Below are positions 35,664 to 44,494 of a stretch of 64,000 nucleotides of DNA, piece by piece. The DNA is from Nocardiopsis sp. CC223A (GTDB taxonomy: Bacteria > Actinomycetota > Actinomycetes > Streptosporangiales > Streptosporangiaceae). The stretch is from contig NZ_JASFDV010000021.1 of NCBI RefSeq assembly GCF_030766825.1, positions 25,196 to 89,195 on the forward strand, written 5' to 3'. Position 1 is the first letter of the stretch, and each line of letters begins with the position of its first letter. The notes under the pieces were generated by a model, which was not told where the DNA came from, did not search any database, and worked only from the letters and a program-made list of their open reading frames with translations. The position numbers were made by a program, and so were the translations under genes.

Positions 35664-35677
35664 GATGAAGTGTCAAC
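35664..35677. promoter_or_regulatory. Putative MarR operator in front of marR (motif copy 1)
   Basis: Read on the minus strand this is GTTGACACTTCATC, matching 13 of 14 positions of the motif GTTGAyNNrTCAwC that recurs across this island. It lies 21-34 bases before the marR ATG, overlapping the expected -35 region; a TGTAAA -10-like element follows at about 35685. Autoregulation is suggested. Confidence 0.55.
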
Positions 35678-35697
35678 GAATTCTGTAAACTGCTCCC

Positions 35698-36165
35698 ATG
35701 AATGAGGAACCACGCTGGCTCAGCCAGGACGAACAGAGGGCCTGGGAGAACTTCATCCGTATGCAGGAAGCACTCATCGGAAGACTGTCCCGCCTCGTCC
35801 GCTCCGACTCCGGACTGTCCGCCGCGGACTACATGGTGCTCGTCCGGCTCACCGAGGCGAAGGACGGCCAGATGCGCTTCCTGGAACTGGCCAAGCTCGC
35901 CGAATGGGAGAAGAGCCGTATGTCCCACCAGGTCACGCGGATGGCGAAGCGCGGACTCGTGACCAAGAGGGAATGCCCCGACGACGCGCGCGGAGCGTTC
36001 GTGGTCGCCACTCCGCTCGGCTACCAGGCGATCCGGGAGGCCGCACCCGTGCACGTCGAGCACGTCCGCCGCCTGTTCATCGATGCCCTGACCCCGAACC
36101 AGCTCACCACCTTCGCCCGACTCTGTCATCGCGTCCAGGAACATATGGAGAAGCAGGTGGACTGA
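35698..36165 (+). CDS. MarR-family transcriptional regulator
   Basis: The 155-residue regulator has the MarR winged-helix fold. It has an N-terminal dimerisation helix (WENFIRMQEALIGRLSRLV) and the helix-turn-helix MRFLELAKLAEWEKSRMSHQVTRMAKRGLVTKREC. The wing has DDARGAFVVATPLG, and a C-terminal helix returns to the dimer interface. There is no conserved redox Cys of the OhrR type at the N terminus. The ATG at 35698 has a very short or absent leader. A copy of the island's recurring palindrome overlaps the promoter, making this protein the best candidate to bind all copies. Confidence 0.88.
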   Translation: MNEEPRWLSQDEQRAWENFIRMQEALIGRLSRLVRSDSGLSAADYMVLVRLTEAKDGQMRFLELAKLAEWEKSRMSHQVTRMAKRGLVTKRECPDDARGAFVVATPLGYQAIREAAPVHVEHVRRLFIDALTPNQLTTFARLCHRVQEHMEKQVD

Positions 36166-36213
36166 TTCGGCGGCACGGCCTTCCCGCGGATCCGCGTCGG
36201 CCCTCCCCGACGG

Positions 36214-36939
36214 TCAGCGGTGCTCGGGGTTGGCGTTGTCGGGACTACAGCCGGCGTCCCAGGCGGCGCGCTGGTTACCGTAGGCCGGGAAGCCGCCGGC
36301 GCGGCGGAGCATCGCGGCCGTGTGCATCAGGTTGTGGGTCATGAAGCTGATGTTGCGGTTGGCGAAGTCGTTCTCCGGGCCGCCGGAACCCTCGTCCAGG
36401 TAGGACGGGCCGGGGCCGACCTCACCGATCCAACCGGCATCGGCCTGGGGCGGGATCGTGTAGCCGATGTGCTGGAGGCTGAAGAGGATGTTCATCGCGC
36501 AGTGCTTGAGGCCGTCCTCGTTGCCGGTGAGCAGGGTGCCGCCCACGCGCCCGTAGTAGGCGTACTGCCCCTGCTCGTTGAGCACGCCGGAGTAGCCGTA
36601 GAGCCGCTCGATCACCCGGCGGGTCACCGAACTGTTGTCGCCCAGCCAGATCGGTCCGGCGATGACCAGGATGTCGGCGGCCAGGACCCGCTCCAGCAGC
36701 GCGGGCCACTCGTCGGTCTCCCACCCGTGCTCGGTCATGTCCGGGCGGACTCCGGTGGCGATGTCGTGGTCGACGGCGCGGAACCGGTCCACGCCGACCC
36801 CGTTCGCCTCCATGATCGCCGCGCTGCGGTCGATCACCCCCTGTGTGTGGCTGAGCTGCGGGGACCGGTTGAGGGTGCAGTTGATGTAGAGCGCGCGCAG
36901 CCCGCTGAAGTCGGGCTGCTCGCTCACGGGCACGGTCAT
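36214..36939 (-). CDS. Flavodoxin-fold NAD(P)H-dependent reductase
   Basis: The 241-residue protein is of the NADPH-dependent FMN reductase/flavodoxin-like family. It has strand LRALYINCTLNRSPQLSHTQG, phosphate-loop residues after it, ADILVIAGPIWLGDNSSVTRRVIERLYG, and GGTLLTGNEDGLKHCAMNILFSLQHIG. It probably binds FMN and reduces quinones, azo or nitro compounds. The ATG at 36939 is preferred over longer upstream frames that lack similarity and overlap a methyltransferase remnant. The gene is convergent with marR, and an electrophile-reductase role would suit the island. Confidence 0.85.
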   Translation of the reverse strand: MTVPVSEQPDFSGLRALYINCTLNRSPQLSHTQGVIDRSAAIMEANGVGVDRFRAVDHDIATGVRPDMTEHGWETDEWPALLERVLAADILVIAGPIWLGDNSSVTRRVIERLYGYSGVLNEQGQYAYYGRVGGTLLTGNEDGLKHCAMNILFSLQHIGYTIPPQADAGWIGEVGPGPSYLDEGSGGPENDFANRNISFMTHNLMHTAAMLRRAGGFPAYGNQRAAWDAGCSPDNANPEHR

Positions 36940-37214
36940 GGGATGTCCTTGGTGTCGTAGGTGTCCGGAACCGAGGTTCCGGCGCCCGGAGGAGCCGGGT
37001 GCGGCTGATGGCCCGTTGCCTTCGAGCGGCCCGAAAGGACCGGCCACCCGGTCCCTCCGGCCGCTGATGGGAATCCGTGCTCGATCGCCGCCTTCGGCAG
37101 GCTCGGCCGTGCCGACCGGCGACTCGGTGCCGTCGTCCGCCGGTCGGCTTCGAAGAGAAGGCGGGACGGGGCGGGCCGACGCCCCGGTGAGGACCCGGCG
37201 TGCGGTCTTCGATC

Positions 37215-37859
37215 GGCCTTGAGGGTCGCCTCGACGGCGCGGTGACGCCGGCCGGGACCACGACGGTCCTGTCGACGACGAACCCGGCAGCGCCCGGAAG
37301 AGCCGTGTACTCGGACTCGGTACGTTCCCGCCCGCCCGCCACCGTCAACATGATCGGATCGCTCGACTCGCCCGGGTGCGGCCCGTCGCCCGAAGACGGC
37401 AGCGAGTCGGGCGCCCGGTCGGGCCGCCTCGGTGATACACGCGAGCAGCCGCGCGCGGTCCTCGTCGGACCGGTCGTGCAGGACCGCGGAGAGCAGGCGG
37501 ACGTCGGCCGAGGGCACCCCGGCGGAGAAGCCGCCGCCGACCGCGCTCACCCGGTCGGCCGGTCCGGCCGCGCGCGTCCGGGAGGTGGCGGCGCGGCGGC
37601 CGCCCTCCTGGTAGGTCACCGCACCGACACCGCCGAGGGTGTGCAGGACCCGGCGCAGTGGGTCCTCCGGTACGCCGGCCTCCTCCGCCGGGTCGGCGGC
37701 CGTGCGCGGTCCCGCGAGCAGCTTCGCCGCGAGATCGAGTCCGGCGACCGCGTAGGGGGCCCGGGAGGCGGCGAACCCCGACAGCATCCCCGTCATCCGG
37801 GCGGAGGGCGCGTCGGGGGGCAGCTCATTCGAGGTGACCGGTGCCGCTTCCGGGTCCAT
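37215..37859 (-). pseudogene. SAM-dependent O-methyltransferase with internal deletion and frameshift
   Basis: From ATG 37859 the frame encodes the N-terminal dimerisation part of a small-molecule methyltransferase (MLSGFAASRAPYAVAGLDLAAKLLAG, PEDPLRRVLHTLGGVG). It then jumps directly to ADVRLLSAVLHDRSDEDRARLLACITEAARPGARL, the region after the SAM-binding core. The SAM motif (about 120-150 residues) is absent. The expected C-terminal end, GGRERTESEYTALPGAAGF followed by VVVPAG, is found in another frame at about 37345-37270. So there is at least one large deletion and one frameshift. It is divergent from a TetR gene that may once have controlled it. Confidence 0.78.
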
Positions 37860-37944
37860 GGTGAACCTCGTTTCACTGGGTTCGGGCCGCGCACTCGGCG
37901 GTGCGGCCCCGCTGGCGGCCAGAATTGAGGTTAGACAGTGTGCA

Positions 37945-37975
37945 TTGAATACGTCAAGCGTGTAGCAGATAGAAT
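37945..37975 (+). promoter_or_regulatory. Promoter of the TetR gene with TTGA-N5-TCAA dyad
   Basis: TTGAAT (37945-37950) and TAGAAT (37970-37975) are separated by 19 bases. The -10 element ends 6 bases before the GTG at 37982, predicting a leaderless transcript. The dyad TTGA-ATACG-TCAA at 37945-37957 overlaps the -35 and may be the TetR operator. Confidence 0.5.
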
Positions 37976-37981
37976 CCACGG

Positions 37982-38611
37982 GTGTCTTCCCAGCCCAGGG
38001 CCTACCGATCCCCCCGCCGTGAACGCGACGCCGCCCGCACCCGCGAGGAGATCCTCCAAGCGGCGCGCAAGCTGTTCGTCGGTCGCGGGTACTCACACGT
38101 GACCATGGCCGACATCGCCCGCGAGGCGGGAACCGCGGTCAAGACGGTGTACGCCAGCGCCGGAACCAAGGCCGAGATCCTGCGCGAGCTGCTCAGGCTG
38201 GACGTGGCCGAATCCGCGGCCCCTGCGACCATCGAGGAGCTCCGTTCCGCCCCCGACCTGGCCGCGGCCACCGCCTGCCTCGCCCGGGGGACCCGTTCCG
38301 ACCACGAACGCTTCAGCGACTCGATCGACCTGCTGTACGCCTCGCTGGGCGACGAGAGCGCCGACCGCATCTGGGGGCAGGTCATGGGGAGCTACCGCGG
38401 CGCGCTGCGCGAAGCCGCGGCCGTCCTCGTCGCGAAGGGGTTCGTGTCCGAGCGCCTGGACGTCGATGAGGTCTCGGACCGCCTCTGGTTCTACTTCGGG
38501 ATCGCAGCCTGGCGCACCCTGCTCAAGGACTGCGGCTGGGACCACGGACGGGCCGAGTCCTGGCTCGGTGCCCAGGCGGCCGCGGCCCTGGGCGGGCCGG
38601 GCTCCGGCTGA
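37982..38611 (+). CDS. TetR-family transcriptional regulator
   Basis: The 209-residue regulator has an N-terminal helix-turn-helix (TREEILQAARKLFVGRGYSHVTMADIAREAGTAVKTVYASAGTKAEIL, about 20-66) and a helical ligand-binding C domain. The GTG at 37982 follows a -10-like TAGAAT by 6 bases. It is divergent from the degraded methyltransferase gene. With its likely target lost, it may be an orphan or may act on other genes in the island. Confidence 0.85.
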   Translation: MSSQPRAYRSPRRERDAARTREEILQAARKLFVGRGYSHVTMADIAREAGTAVKTVYASAGTKAEILRELLRLDVAESAAPATIEELRSAPDLAAATACLARGTRSDHERFSDSIDLLYASLGDESADRIWGQVMGSYRGALREAAAVLVAKGFVSERLDVDEVSDRLWFYFGIAAWRTLLKDCGWDHGRAESWLGAQAAAALGGPGSG

Positions 38612-38696
38612 CATCGTCGGTCGGATCGCCCTCCCCCGATGGTCGCTCTGCTGCCGGACCGCCGGCGCTCCGGCAGCGATGTTCATGATTCAACTC

Positions 38697-38715
38697 TATT
38701 GGTTGACTAATCACC
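38697..38715. promoter_or_regulatory. Motif copy 2 with extended inverted repeat
   Basis: GTTGACTAATCACC (38702-38715) matches 13 of 14 positions of GTTGAyNNrTCAwC. The 19-bp stretch TTGGT-TGACTAATC-ACCAA has perfectly paired 5-bp outer arms. It lies in an AT-rich gap between the TetR gene and the Fer4_19 gene. Confidence 0.55.
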
Positions 38716-38813
38716 AAATTTCAGTGCCGCCGAGGAGTACCGGAAAGCTGCCCTGAAGTGGGTTTTCGGCGTTGCGAAGGCCTGGGTCCGTTCGGCCAAT
38801 TCTCAGCAAATGG

Positions 38814-38843
38814 GTTGATGAGTCAACTACATGTTGCTAGCCT
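38814..38843 (+). promoter_or_regulatory. Motif copy 3 (perfect palindrome) over the Fer4_19 promoter
   Basis: GTTGATGAGTCAAC (38814-38827) pairs perfectly over its GTTGA/TCAAC arms. TTGATG (38815) and TAGCCT (38838) form a -35/-10 pair with 17-bp spacing, so a repressor bound here would block transcription of the operon starting at 38906. Confidence 0.65.
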
Positions 38844-38905
38844 GACGACCAGATCAAACCAAGCAGGCCCGGACCGGCCCAGGCCGGTCGACGAAGGGCA
38901 CCGCG

Positions 38906-39145
38906 GTGACGGGGGCAGGCATGAGCGGCGGATCCGGAAAGAAGACGTACGAGGGGCGTTCGATCGCGGTCACCTTCGAGGCGGCGCGCTGCCGGCACGC
39001 CGCCGAGTGCGTCCGCGGCCTGCCCGAGGTGTTCGACATCGGGCGGCGTCCGTGGATCCGACCGGACAACGCCTCCGCCGATCGCACGGCCGAGGTGGTG
39101 CGGCGCTGTCCCTCGGGTGCGCTGGAGTACCGCCGCGTCGGATGA
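38906..39145 (+). CDS. Fer4_19-type (divergent 4Fe-4S mono-cluster) protein
   Basis: The 79-residue protein resembles E. coli YjdI. It has SIAVTFEAARCRHAAECVRGLPEVFD and, near the end, VVRRCPSGALEY, placing three Cys plus neighbouring residues for one iron-sulfur cluster. The WIRPDNASADR middle segment is typical. It starts at GTG 38906 with AAGGG seven bases upstream; an in-frame ATG lies at 38921. In enterobacteria yjdI sits beside a small GNAT (yjdJ), and two such GNATs occur in this island. It is the first gene after the perfect-palindrome operator, followed by a broken glyoxalase gene and MoaF-like and SnoaL-like genes. Confidence 0.82.
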   Translation: MTGAGMSGGSGKKTYEGRSIAVTFEAARCRHAAECVRGLPEVFDIGRRPWIRPDNASADRTAEVVRRCPSGALEYRRVG

Positions 39146-39177
39146 GGCGACGGCATTCGAGCAAGCGGGAGAGGACC

Positions 39178-39653
39178 ATGGGCACAGGTGCACACCTCGC
39201 GGCCGACACCTCGATGGGCGCCGTCGCACCGAACGTCGCGGACCTCGACGGAATGACCGCCCACCCTCCGTCGGTGACGTCCGGACCGCGCGGCTTCCAC
39301 GCCTCCGGGCCGGGGGCTTCGACGTGCCGTTGGCCCTGGGGGACCAGGCCGTGTTCGTCGGCGCGGGGGAATACCACCACATGGCGATGAACGTCCGAAA
39401 GAGCCGGAGCGCCGGTCGCCGCCGGCAGACCCCCGACCTGGGACGGGTGGACATCGAGGTGCCCTCCGCCGACGACGTCGGCGAACCGACCGAGCTCATG
39501 CGGCACTACCGGGTCAAGGTCCGGGACGACGGCCGGACGGTCCGCTTCGAGGACCCCTGGGCCGACGCGATCCGCCTCAGCGTGGCTCCGGCTCCGAAGG
39601 ACACCGCGGCCCCGCCGAACAGCAAGAGCGGCCGGAACACCTCTCCGACGTGA
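39178..39653 (+). pseudogene. VOC (glyoxalase/CatE-type) protein with large internal deletion
   Basis: The gene opens normally at ATG 39178 (MGTGAHLAADTSMGAV, NVADLDGMTA), the start of a two-domain VOC protein of about 280 residues. It then jumps, out of frame, to SVGDVRTA, and continues GGFDVPLALGDQAVFVGAGEYHHMAMN, RVDIEVPSADDVGEPTELMRHY and VRFEDPWADAIRL. Most of the first VOC domain (about 130 residues) is missing, and the frame changes near 39260. Metal-binding His/Glu residues of domain one are lost. The intact ancestor would be a glyoxalase or extradiol-dioxygenase-like detoxification protein. Confidence 0.75.
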
Positions 39654-39702
39654 CCTTTCAACCCGACCGCCGGATTCTCCGGCAGTGAGAGGCAGGAAAT
39701 CC

Positions 39703-40014
39703 ATGACCGCGCAATTGGTCGGCAAGAGCTACAGATTCGACCTGGGGCCGTTGAAGGTGAAGTTCACCTTCGACTCGCCGTCGCAGGGCAGCTTCGTCGT
39801 CGAGGAGGGCGGAGGGCTCACGCCGGACGGCCACGCCGAGACGGTCAGGCTCAACCTGAAGAAGATTCGCGAGGGCGTCTACCTGAACTCGTGGACCGAG
39901 GCCGGCGGTGCCACCGTGACCCACGTGGAGGACTTCGCCAACGCGACCCTGTACTCCAACGTCACCGTCGACGGCACCCTGTACAACCTCGTCGGCACCA
40001 TCACGGAGGCGTGA
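39703..40014 (+). CDS. MoaF-related small beta-barrel protein
   Basis: The 103-residue protein is made mostly of beta strands: SYRFDLGPLKVKFTFDSPSQ, SFVVEEGGG, TVRLNLKKIREGVYLNSWTE, TVTHVEDFANATLYSNVTV and YNLVGTITE. This matches the MoaF-related (MoaF_C/lipocalin-like) domain family seen in oxidoreductase clusters. No catalytic motif is known; a role in binding a hydrophobic ligand is plausible. GGCAGGAAATCC precedes ATG 39703. It is followed 2 bases after its stop by a SnoaL-like gene, so the two are coupled. Confidence 0.75.
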   Translation: MTAQLVGKSYRFDLGPLKVKFTFDSPSQGSFVVEEGGGLTPDGHAETVRLNLKKIREGVYLNSWTEAGGATVTHVEDFANATLYSNVTVDGTLYNLVGTITEA

Positions 40015-40016
40015 CC

Positions 40017-40412
40017 ATGACCCGCGACACCGCCACCGGAACCGGGCCGGCCGAGCGCAACACCGAGATCGTGCTCACCGCGATGCGGGAGCTCTTCATC
40101 GAGAAGGACCTCACCGCGCTGGACCGGTACTGGGCCGAGCCGTACGTGCAGCACAGTCCCCAGATGCCCGACGGCCTCGACACGCTGCGCGCCGTGGTGC
40201 CCGGCCTGGAGGGGTTCTCCTGGGAGCCGCAGCGCACCGCGGCCCAGGGAGACCTCGTCTTCACCCACAGCCTGGTCCACGGCTGGGGGCCTGGACCGGT
40301 GGTGATCGTGGACGTCTTCCGGCTGGAGGACGGCCGCATCGTCGAGCACTGGGACGTCGTCCAGGACCTCGCACTCCCCGAATCCACGGCCGGTGGGAAC
40401 CCCATGGTGTGA
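40017..40412 (+). CDS. SnoaL-like (NTF2-fold) protein
   Basis: The 131-residue single-domain NTF2/SnoaL-like protein is recognised by LTAMRELFIEKDLTALDRYWAEPYVQHSPQMPDGLDTLRAVV, DLVFTHSLVHG and VVIVDVFRLEDGRIVEHWDVVQ. Members are small cytosolic dimers that include polyketide cyclases, isomerases and many unknowns. ATG 40017 has GGAGG seven bases ahead; the GTG at 40011 overlaps the upstream stop. It ends the Fer4_19/MoaF-like/SnoaL-like operon. Confidence 0.85.
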   Translation: MTRDTATGTGPAERNTEIVLTAMRELFIEKDLTALDRYWAEPYVQHSPQMPDGLDTLRAVVPGLEGFSWEPQRTAAQGDLVFTHSLVHGWGPGPVVIVDVFRLEDGRIVEHWDVVQDLALPESTAGGNPMV

Positions 40413-40508
40413 ATCGGCGGGCGGGACGGCGCGTCAGGCCGTGCCGACCCGAAGCGCGGTCCCGCTCGGCCCGGTTCCGGGAACAGGGCCCCTCATGGGC
40501 CGCGGTGA

Positions 40509-41420
<912 letters not shown>

Positions 41421-41909
41421 GGCGCGACGGATCATTCCTCCCGTCCGTCACCCACCGCCACCCTCGACGGACGCCTTCGGCGCGGTGCCTCCGCGGAACC
41501 GCCGGGGCGGCTCTCGCGGCGCCGCCTTCGCTCGGACGGCCGGCCCCGGGCGGGCCCCCGCCGTGCGACACCGCCGAGCCTGCGAGGCAATGCACGGTGG
41601 GGGCACCTGCGCTCGTCGTCGTGCGGGAGATCGCCCGGCGACCGCTCGTGTCCTTCGGCGCGAGCGCCGAACCGAACGAAGGCATCCGCCGAACACGCCC
41701 CGGCGGTCGGCCGGCCGCCGAGGACCTGCGGGTCGTCCTCGGCGCATCCGGATCCGTGCGGTCCGGCGCAGACCCTTCCGCCGGACTGCACGGCACGGGT
41801 CCCGTGCGCACGGACGACTCGTCCGATCCGCGCGGACCGCTGCCACCGGCCGCGTGGTAACGCGCACCTGCGCGGCACCGGCCGGCAGGGGTCCCACACC
41901 GGCAAAGTA
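41421..41909. other. 489-bp gap without a convincing gene
   Basis: Open frames exist on both strands, but they are Arg/Pro-rich shadow-like readings with no ribosome site and no recognisable domain. A plus-strand reading (VVREIARRPLVSFGASAEP) has modest protein-like character but no start or known family. The AT-rich end of the gap holds the operator described next. Confidence 0.5.
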
Positions 41910-41930
41910 GTTGACTTATCATATAAGTTG
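41910..41930 (+). promoter_or_regulatory. Motif copy 4 overlapping a TTGACT -35 box
   Basis: GTTGACTTATCATA (41910-41923) matches the shared motif at 12 to 13 positions. It is overlapped by a second perfect dyad ACTTAT-CAT-ATAAGT. The position, about 45-65 bases before the GNAT start at 41974, suits a repressor site. Confidence 0.55.
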
Positions 41931-41973
41931 AACGAGTGTACGCCTGCATCCGAAGATGTCAGAAGGAGAAGAC

Positions 41974-42282
41974 ATGTCCGTTGAAGTGAGTGACGCGCCC
42001 GAGGCGAAGCGCTACGAGGCCCGCGTCGACGGAGCGACCGGCGTGGCCGGTCTGGCGCAGTACATCCGCACGGACGAGCTCATCGCGTTCGTGCACACCG
42101 AGGTGTCGCCGGAGTACGAGGGCCGGGGGGTCGGGTCGGCACTGGTGCGCACGGCTTTGGACGAGGCCCGCTCCGCCGGCCTGGGGGTCCTCCCGACCTG
42201 CCCCTTCTTCGCGGGCTGGATATCCCGCCACCCGGAGTACCAGGACCTGCTGTACCGGTCCCGCAGCAACGTCAGCGACTGA
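41974..42282 (+). CDS. Small GNAT-family N-acetyltransferase (YjdJ/COG2388-like)
   Basis: The 102-residue minimal GNAT matches COG2388. It has AKRYEARVDGATGVAGLAQY, LIAFVHTEVSPEYEGRGVGSALVRTALDEARSAGLGVLPTCPFFAGWISRHPEYQDLL. The acyl-CoA pyrophosphate loop is the GRGVGSAL segment and the CPFF-x-W motif is characteristic. Substrates of this subfamily are not known. AAGGAG precedes ATG 41974; the upstream ATG at 41956 lacks a site. The same subfamily accompanies Fer4_19 proteins elsewhere, and a second copy lies at 46.1-46.5 kb. Confidence 0.85.
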   Translation: MSVEVSDAPEAKRYEARVDGATGVAGLAQYIRTDELIAFVHTEVSPEYEGRGVGSALVRTALDEARSAGLGVLPTCPFFAGWISRHPEYQDLLYRSRSNVSD

Positions 42283-42344
42283 ACGGAGACGGCCCTGGTG
42301 ACGACGGTGCCCGCAACCGGCGGCTCGGCCCCGGGCCGAACGAC

Positions 42345-42610
42345 GGACGGCGGTTCCTGTTCCGCAACCGGCCGGTCCTCGGTTCGACCCCGGTCACCGG
42401 GGTGTTCATCGCCGTCCTGAGCGTTTCGCAGACCACCCTCATGCCCGTCTACTTCACCGAGCGGGACCTTTCCGAGCCCACGTGTCCCGCGATCGCCGCA
42501 GGCGGTATCGGCGGCTCGGCGCTCTACCCGGCCTTCGCGCTCCGGGTCCACCGACGGGTGTGGTCCGTGATCGGGACGCCGGGCGCGCCGGTCGGGTCCC
42601 GGCTCAGGAA
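42345..42610 (+). pseudogene. MFS transporter fragment
   Basis: A frame without a start encodes FLFRNRPVLGSTPVTGVFIAVLSVSQTTLMPVYF, then FTERDLSEP and GGIGGSALYPAFALRVHRRVWSVIG. It resembles helices from the second half of an MFS drug exporter, with the family's cytoplasmic R-RR loop. Nothing of the rest of the protein remains. It sits between the GNAT gene and the carboxylesterase gene, and is read in the same direction. Confidence 0.6.
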
Positions 42611-42624
42611 ACGGAAAGAGAGAG

Positions 42625-44487
42625 ATGGGAACCGACGAGCTGAAGCCACGACCGGCCGGTGTCCTGTGCGGGCTCCGGCCCCTGCGGCGCTGGCTGCCGC
42701 TGCCCGCCCTCGCGGTGGTCGCCGGTGTGCTCCTGTGGCTCAACCAGAGCCCCTGGTGGGGGTGGGTACTGATCGCCGTGCTGCTCGCGGCCCTGGTCGC
42801 GACGGCCCGCTGGTGGCTGCGTGGCCCCCGGCTGCTGCGCGCCGGGGCGTGGCTGCTCGCGGGCGTACTCGTGAGCGCCACGGCGGTGGCCGCCTACCCG
42901 GCACCGCAGAACCGCCTCGCGGGAGGCCGGGACCGCACCCCGACCGAACTCGTCGAGACGCGGGAGGGGCCGGTCCGGGGGGTCCTCGACGACCCGGGCA
43001 CGGTCGAGACCTTCGCAGGCATCCCCTATGCCCGGCCGCCGGTGGGAGAACTGCGCTGGCGGGCGCCCCGGCCTCCGCTGCCGCGTACCGAGGTGTTCGA
43101 AGCCGACCGCTTCTCCGACGTCCCCGTCCAGAGCGAGTCCGCCTTCACCACCCGGGCGCTCGCGCAGGTCATCGACGTCCCGCTGGAGGGCACCCTCCTC
43201 AACCCGTATCCGGTCGGCGAGGACAGCCTCACCCTCAACATCTGGCGGGCGGCCGAGCGCGGCACGGAACCGCTGCCCGTCCTCGTCTACATCCCCGGCG
43301 GGGGTTTCATGACCGGCTCCGGCGCGCTGCCGCTCTACGACGGTGCCGCCCTGGCCTCCCGGGGCGAGGTGATCACCGTGACCCTCAACTACCGGCTGGG
43401 CGTCCTGGGCTTCCTCGCCCATCCCGACCTCGCCGAGGAATCCGGGGGCGAGGCCTCGGGCAACTACGGGATCCAGGACCAGATCGCCGCCCTGGAATGG
43501 ATCCGCGACAACATCGCGGCCTTCGGCGGCGACCCCGACCGGGTGACCGTGGCCGGAGAGTCGGCCGGCGGCGAGAGCGTGTGCCTCCTCGGCGCGACCC
43601 CGCTGGCCGAGGACCTCGTGGACGGCGTCATCGGAGGTAGCGGAGCCTGCATGGGCACCGCCGGGGACACCGGGGACGGCGACCAGTTCGACACCCGCGC
43701 GGCGGCCACGGACGCCGGACTCCGCCTGAGCGAGGAACTGGGCGGAGCCACCCTGGAAGAGATGCGGGCGATGCCCCTGAACCGGGTCCTGGACGCCGCG
43801 GAATCACTGGGCGGCCACTGGCGGCCCTTCATCGACGGCCACGTGCTCCGCACCACACCCGCGGACGTCTACGCCTCAGGAGACCAGCTGGACGTGCCGG
43901 TCCTGGTCGGCAGCAACGCGGACGAGTCCTCCCTGGCCCTGGCCCTGCCACCCGACACCGGCGTCGACGAGTACCGTGCCTCGGTTCAGGAGGAGCACGG
44001 CGAGGACGCGGAACGGTTCCTGGAGCTCTACCCCGGAGAGACCGAGGAGCAGGTCCTCGACTCGCTCCTACAGGCCCGGACGGACAAGGTCATGACCCGG
44101 GCGATGCACCGCTGGGCCCGGCTACAGACACGGTCCGGCGCGTCGGACGCCTTCCTCTACTTCTTCTCCCACGTCCCACCGGAAGAGGGTCTGGAGAAGT
44201 ACGGCGCCTACCACGGAGCGGAGGTGCCCTACGCCTTCGACAACCTCGGCGCCGACGGCGACGCCGACTACACCGAGACCGACTACCGGCTCCGCGACCA
44301 GATGAGCGCCTACTGGGTCAACTTCGCGCGCACCGGCGACCCCAACGGGCCCGGCCTGCCCGCCTGGCCCACGGTGGCCCAGGAGCCCGAACAGGTCATG
44401 GAGTTCGACGGCGGCAGTGCGGTGGCGCCCCGCCCGCGCCCGGAGGCGGTCGACTTCTGGATGGGGTTCGACGGCCCGGTCCCCTGA
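42625..44487 (+). CDS. Membrane-anchored type B carboxylesterase
   Basis: The 620-residue protein has three N-terminal membrane helices (about 22-90) and then a type B carboxylesterase/lipase domain. It has GVLDDPGTVETFAGIPYARPPVGELRWRAP, the oxyanion stretch VYIPGGGFMTGSG, nucleophile elbow VAGESAGGESV (Ser313), acid in VGSNADESSL region and catalytic His in YHGAEVPYAF. The membrane domain is unusual for the family and presumably places the esterase outside the cell. The start at ATG 42625 follows GGAAAGAGAG. A strong hairpin ends the gene. Confidence 0.88.
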   Translation: MGTDELKPRPAGVLCGLRPLRRWLPLPALAVVAGVLLWLNQSPWWGWVLIAVLLAALVATARWWLRGPRLLRAGAWLLAGVLVSATAVAAYPAPQNRLAGGRDRTPTELVETREGPVRGVLDDPGTVETFAGIPYARPPVGELRWRAPRPPLPRTEVFEADRFSDVPVQSESAFTTRALAQVIDVPLEGTLLNPYPVGEDSLTLNIWRAAERGTEPLPVLVYIPGGGFMTGSGALPLYDGAALASRGEVITVTLNYRLGVLGFLAHPDLAEESGGEASGNYGIQDQIAALEWIRDNIAAFGGDPDRVTVAGESAGGESVCLLGATPLAEDLVDGVIGGSGACMGTAGDTGDGDQFDTRAAATDAGLRLSEELGGATLEEMRAMPLNRVLDAAESLGGHWRPFIDGHVLRTTPADVYASGDQLDVPVLVGSNADESSLALALPPDTGVDEYRASVQEEHGEDAERFLELYPGETEEQVLDSLLQARTDKVMTRAMHRWARLQTRSGASDAFLYFFSHVPPEEGLEKYGAYHGAEVPYAFDNLGADGDADYTETDYRLRDQMSAYWVNFARTGDPNGPGLPAWPTVAQEPEQVMEFDGGSAVAPRPRPEAVDFWMGFDGPVP

Positions 44488-44494
44488 TGAGGGG

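Noticed and set aside
41432..41905. Overlapping open frames on both strands after the haloperoxidase gene
   Set aside because: Arg-rich compositions in all of them, no starts with ribosome sites, no family match.
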